Positions 17,751 to 22,393 of a DNA stretch of 22,393 bases are shown in pieces. Position 1 is the first letter of the stretch; every line of letters starts with the position of its first letter. Below the pieces are notes generated by a model. That model did not search any database and was not told the origin of the DNA. It saw only the letters and a program-made list of their open reading frames with translations. The position numbers were made by a program, and so were the translations under genes. Origin of the DNA: Lactifluus volemus (taxonomy: Eukaryota > Basidiomycota > Agaricomycetes > Russulales > Russulaceae); assembly GCA_022376515.1 (NCBI GenBank), contig WTXI01000481.1, forward strand, positions 1 to 22,393, read 5' to 3'.

Positions 17751-20700
17751 CTATGAGTCCATCGCGTTCGCACCGGCCACGGAGACGCTTTTACTCAACC
17801 GCATCTTTTTTGGTCTAGGCGGATTTGTGGGAGTCCCTTCCATTGTACGGCTACGTTTTGTTGCCTTGCGCGTGCTACTTCGCCTTTTTTGTGTCTCTTC
17901 CACCTCCTCGTCTTGACCGTCGTCTTCATTGGGCTTATATGCCGAGGCGTCGTGACTGAGGGTCTTGCGTTTGCCTTTTCGTGTGGCGGGAGGCCGACGG
18001 CTAACTGTCGGTTCCTTTCCACCTAAAGAACTGTGTTCCGGTATAGCGGAGGTACTGGGCTCTCCGTCGTTCAAGGTGTCTGCAGGAGGAGGACCAATCT
18101 CCAAAGCAGAAGGCTTCTGCCGCTTCGTTGGAGGTTCCGTGTCTGGGCCGTCTTTCGCCTCAAGGTCGCTCAATGCACCATCCTCGTTGTAATCCACGTC
18201 TTGCTCCCGAGTGGACGAGCTAGCGGCTGATCCCGAAACTGACCGAGAAGGTGTTGCACGAATTGGGGAGGCTTCAGCCTCGGAGGGCCGAGGAGAAGGT
18301 TCCCTAGCCAGTGGGCCGGTACTTAATAAAGACTGTCGTTGGAACTGGCGGAGAGTTTCCATTGCGCCTCTTTGGTCGCGCTTCCTGAGCTTCTCTTCTT
18401 TGCTCGGCAAGTAGAATATTTCTTGCTGCTCACGCAGCAAGTCAACACCTACTAACTGCCGCAGAACACCAACAAGGTATGGGCTCAAATCGAGCGTTTC
18501 GACATTAGGGAGCATACGTTTGTGGTCATCGTGAGTTGAGAAACCTTCATCCTTGATGTCCTCCCCCTTCATGAGCACGGCGTCACCGAGAGCACAGCCA
18601 GGAACCACGAAGTATGCGCGCACTCCGCTGTCTCCGCGAGGCAGGCTTATTTTGTGGAAACGGCAGTTTGAGCGTGTCACGGGAGAATTTGTGCTGGGAG
18701 CGCGCCTCAAAGATGGGGTTGAAGGTTCAGAGGTGGGCGTAGGAGATTTTGCCTTCGCTTGCCCTGGCCGTGAATCTTGTTCAGGACCGGAAGAGGATGA
18801 CATGGACGTGGACGATGAAGGCGCATGTAAGTCATGGTGGTGAAGCAGGGAACCATGCGAATGTACAAGAGGTATCACTTTGTCGAAGCCCGACGACGGA
18901 GAAGCCCATGGTGCGACGTCACCTGACGCGGACGAGGCTACGGACGTCGCACGAGATGTAGGACGGAGTAGACGGAAAACGACGCTTGTAGCCGAGCTCA
19001 CGGAGGCAATCTCATCATTGACAGAATCTCCATCGACGCTGGCATCAACTCGTTCCGAATCGGCCTTCTCGGAGGTCGTAGTCTTTCTACGGGAAGACGA
19101 GGTGTGGCTCTTCCCCTCGCGCGCTGCACTAACACCAGATTTGGATCGAGTGATACGAGTGGGTCCTGGGTTGGGATTCCTCCGCTTGCGTTTGAGGGAC
19201 TGAACTGTATGCTCGTCTCCATTACTAGGCTTCACATCAGATCGCGTATCAGTGTGTTCAACTTGATCTTGGCCATTACAGCTTCCACCTGACGGGTCGT
19301 TTCGTGGTTTAGCAGAGACATCGTCAAGTGGACCCAAAATTTCAACTTTTAGCTCATCTCGAACAGCGACACTAACGGATCAAGGTGAAGGACACGTAAA
19401 TCAACACCGGAAAGATACTAGTGAACCATGAACCAGCTTACCTCTTCGGTAAAGCCTCTGGCTCCTCCGTAAAGTTAGGGATATCATTGCCTGCTTTTTC
19501 ACAAGTAACAACTTCTCCCCCATCTACGGGTTGATGCACATTTTTGAGGTTATCTTCCTCAAGAACTCCGTCGACCGGAGAGTAATCGGGATCGGCCTCC
19601 CCGTCAGCATCCTCATCATCCTCGACGGTCCTTGGTAACCCAGGAAGACGTTCACCACTGACGGCCAAGACACCAGGATGCTCGGGGATTCCTTGGAGGA
19701 ATTATCAAGGAGAGTCGAGCTGTCATCGCCGACTTGAACAGCGTCGACTGCAGGATCCGTATCCGCACCCACAACCTCAACTACCAAGTGGTGTTCGTTG
19801 TGAGATACTGATTCCGATGGTTCAATAAGGTTGTCCACCCATGCAACATGCCCACGTTCGTCGTCGCCATCATCCTCCCCAACCACGATCGGACACTTAG
19901 GGGACGAAGGCTCAGCGTGAATTTGCAGTGGGGTTGACGGTGTTACTGGGCTTTTGTCTGCGTAATTTCGCGGGCTTGTTGGTGCCTCGGGGGTCTCATC
20001 TTCCAATAGCACCGGCGTGCCACCGTCACTCCTTTGTGCCGGAGTAAATAGCCCGCTGGTCCCTGGGCTCAACTGAGGTACATCAAGATCATATAGTTTC
20101 TGGAAAGAAAGAGGAATGATCGAGATTTCTGACGCATCGGGGGAGTTGATGATAACAGGCGAAGCGGGGGATGACTCTCCGGGAACAGGATCAAGGAATG
20201 AAGGGTCTGCGACAATAGGGGCAGGGATGGTCGGGGCGTCGGAAAGGCCTGCTTGGAGAAGGCCTCTGGCTGATGTTTTGGGGGGAATTGGTTGTGGAAC
20301 TGGGGCGGAGTCACTCTCGTCGTTAGACATATCGACTGTGATCTCCGGTTCCTACGTGCCATCAGCCCTGAATACGTGTACCCATTGAGTTGCACATACT
20401 TCTGTCAAACGTCCATCAGTCTTTGGTTCTTCTACCTCATATTGCTGAATCATCTCTACGACCTCCGTCAAATTTGGAGGAGGAACAGAAAGTGCATCGT
20501 CGAAGTCATCGGCATCTGTCTCGAATATGCTCTCCTCTACAATATATTCCAAGCGCTGCGCAGAGCAAGCTGGTGCCTTTGAAATTACGTCTTCCCTCTG
20601 GATAGATCCTGAAAAGCCTGCCGCATTGTTGTCAACGGGAATCTCGCCAGACAAGATGTTTTCCAATTCCTGCGATGCCCAGGCGTTTGCCGGTTCAGCC

Positions 20701-22393
20701 GCAGATAGTCCGGCATGCGAAGTGGGTAGTTTTGAGGTTGCTTGAATGGGCTCTTCAAGAGCTTCCCTCTCGAGGTCTGCAAACAGCTGCTCTATCGAGT
20801 GCTGTTGGAGATCATACTTGTCGATGCGCCGCTCACCCGGTACGGGTGAGGGGGTTCCAGACGGCGGTGAAGATACAGGTAGGTCCCGAAGCTATCACCA
20901 TCTGTCAATTGAAAAGTTGATGCCAGCGTAGGGGTCGGTCGGTCTACCAGAACAGCTTCAGGGCCTAGAGAGCGAGTAAATATGAGCGGACTCGACCTCG
21001 ACAGCCTTCCCTATCGAGTAGGATTACATACTATTGAGACCACTAGGATACTCGGTTCCGGAGAAATGGGAAACTGTAAAAGCCGCTGTCATTGAAACAT
21101 CATCCACGAGTGGACCGGACAAAGCTTCTTGTAGCTCGTCCTCCTCTTCGGATAGCTCATGGATAACCTTGCGTCCGTTGGAAGTGCCCCAATCATCCGC
21201 AATATCGAGGTCGCTGGTCCCAAGAGGTGCGACACCTATGAAAGCCCCTCATCCTCTTCGCCATCAGCATCAGTGTGGTCATCATCGGACGGTGGAACCC
21301 ATATTATGCTATGTCTTGAGTCAGAGTTGTGACACTTGGCTTTCGTGTCGGATCTCGTTAGGTATGACATGTGGGCTTCTTTATCAATCCGTTTTGCTTC
21401 AGTGACGTCCGCATCGTGTCCAGTATCTTCAATGGCATGCACAGTAACATCTTCAAATATTTCAGATAATGTCCAGAAAAAAAAGGAGAAAGACGGACCA
21501 GTAATCTCGTCGATACCCTCCTCATCGTTGACGGGGGCGGTATAAATGTGCTGTGCTGTAGCGACTGCATGATCTTATCGCTCCCAATTGTCTCGCGTAA
21601 ACTAGGTGAAAGTGACGTGGACAAAACGCCTGAAGAGACGGAAAGACAATCTTCGTCAATGTCTGCGTCGGGTGCAGTCGGCAAATCCGGAACAAGCGCA
21701 GGAACTGGGGTGCGAGCGACGGGTGTAAGGTGATTAGGTGTGAGGCCTGGAGCCAGCCGGTCGCCCCCAGAATAGTAATCTTCAGCAAACGTACGCGGTC
21801 CATCCCAAGGGTCGGTCAGTTCTACGTCAAATGAGACAGCAGGTTGGCTTGGAATGGGCAACTCTATATAATCGTGGTCAACGCTCTACTTTGGCAAGAT
21901 TGAACAAGTTCAAGACGCACCATCCTCGATACCCTCTCTGCCTTCCTGCATCAAGAAAGCCTCGTCTCCGTTGCTGTAATCCTTACGGAATGTTCCCGGG
22001 GATTCGTCACTGGTGTCACGTGCTTCAGCATCAGAGGATTCAACAACTTCTTGGTCACTGTTCGCGTCTTCGTGGGACGCAAAAGAGACGATATGCTGTG
22101 TGCTTGTCCCTGGCTGTCCAGGGCTTTCCTCCTGCCCTTCCGCTAGCTCGGAATCAGCGTATTCAGTCTCACCACTACTGCTCTCCTCTGAGCTTTGATC
22201 GGAGTGTTCGAGAAATACAGCATCTCGTCCAAGACTATCGACAACTTCTTCTTCTTCAGAGTCGGATAGCAGTTCTATAGGTTGATCCTTGAGGCCGAGT
22301 CCTGGGCCCTCGCGAGGATCGCGAGCCTTTCCCTTAGCCTTTCGCGATGCTATCTGAGCGAAAGAGTCTTCAAGGGTGCTCTCTTCATCATGA
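17751..22393 (-). CDS. Large acidic Ser/Pro-rich nuclear-type protein, 5' end beyond the right edge
   Basis: Family not recognised. Minus-strand model exons: 21921-22393, 21603-21863, 21499-21555, about 21235-21450 (internal frame problem), 21032-21235, 20948-20964, 20400-20891, 19769-20351, 19442-19691, 17751-19371. The best-supported splices are 20352-20399 (joins DGRLTE to EPEITVDMSNDESD) and 19372-19441. The protein is mostly disordered, rich in Ser, Pro, Asp and Glu. It has a SUMO-interaction-like motif near the edge (IELLSDSEEEE). Basic NLS-like clusters (KRKRRNP, RKGKRKT, RKATKRSR, RPKKMR) lie in the last exon. One globular-looking block, about 18378-18665, begins SNCRFHKISLPRGDSGVRAY and ends around LRQLVGVDLLREQQEIFYL. 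I infer a nuclear or chromatin-associated role; no function is claimed. Confidence 0.7.
18378..18665 (-). other. Conserved-looking globular block in the large protein
   Basis: Within an otherwise low-complexity protein, about 95 residues show mixed hydrophobic composition: CRFHKISL, AYFVVPGCALGDAVLM, MLPNVETLDLSPYLVGVLRQL and EQQEIFYLPSKEEKLRKR. The last part is a likely helix ending in a basic tail. It is the only stretch of the visible protein likely to give a fold or a homology match. Confidence 0.55.

Overview
The window is nuclear DNA of a filamentous fungus, most likely a mushroom-forming basidiomycete (Agaricomycotina). The support is compact genes broken by many short introns (mostly 47-75 bp, GT-AG), very small exons, short intergenic gaps, and protein families with typical basidiomycete architecture. 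Exon models were built by hand. Each of the five recognisable complete genes sums to a whole number of codons; homology names rest on remembered family features, not on a search.

Layout, left to right. (1) 1-625, minus: 5' part of a DEK_C/SWIB-type chromatin protein with a (Gly6-Ser)n linker, cut by the left edge. (2) 859-4347, plus: HRD3/SEL1L-like ERAD scaffold with Sel1 repeats and a C-terminal membrane anchor (11 exons, 962 aa), divergent from gene 1 across a 233-bp promoter carrying a TGACGTG element. (3) 4606-5511, minus: mitochondrial large-subunit ribosomal protein mL44 (MRPL3). (4) 5637-6746, plus: oligoribonuclease, DEDDh (9 exons, 206 aa), divergent from mL44 across only 125 bp containing a telobox-like motif. 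Genes 3 and 4 both serve RNA and translation metabolism in mitochondria. (5) 7066-9488, minus: TmpA-like integral membrane flavoprotein related to ferric reductases (13 exons, 575 aa).

From about 9.5 to 17.7 kb the window is gene-poor and rearranged. It holds two decayed copies of a GNAT acetyltransferase gene (12466-13331 and 16226-17321) and two copies of a ~490-bp repeat (10081-10571 and 17262-17745). The repeat appears to be the promoter and first codons of the same GNAT gene. In the right-hand copy the body and the 5' segment are adjacent; in the left-hand set they are separated and in the opposite order, with a small hypothetical coiled-coil gene (11429-12252, plus) between them. An isoprenylcysteine carboxyl methyltransferase-like membrane enzyme (14782-15577, plus) lies between the two GNAT relics.

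(6) 17751-22393, minus: the 3' part of a very long, acidic, Ser/Pro-rich, probably nuclear protein of unknown function. It has a SUMO-interaction-like motif, several basic clusters and one conserved-looking globular block near its C-terminus, and it continues past the right edge.

No tRNA, rRNA, CRISPR array, intact transposon or secondary-metabolite cluster was seen. The most unusual content is the permuted GNAT duplication, two candidate GC-AG introns, the very small exons, and the regulatory motifs in the divergent promoters.
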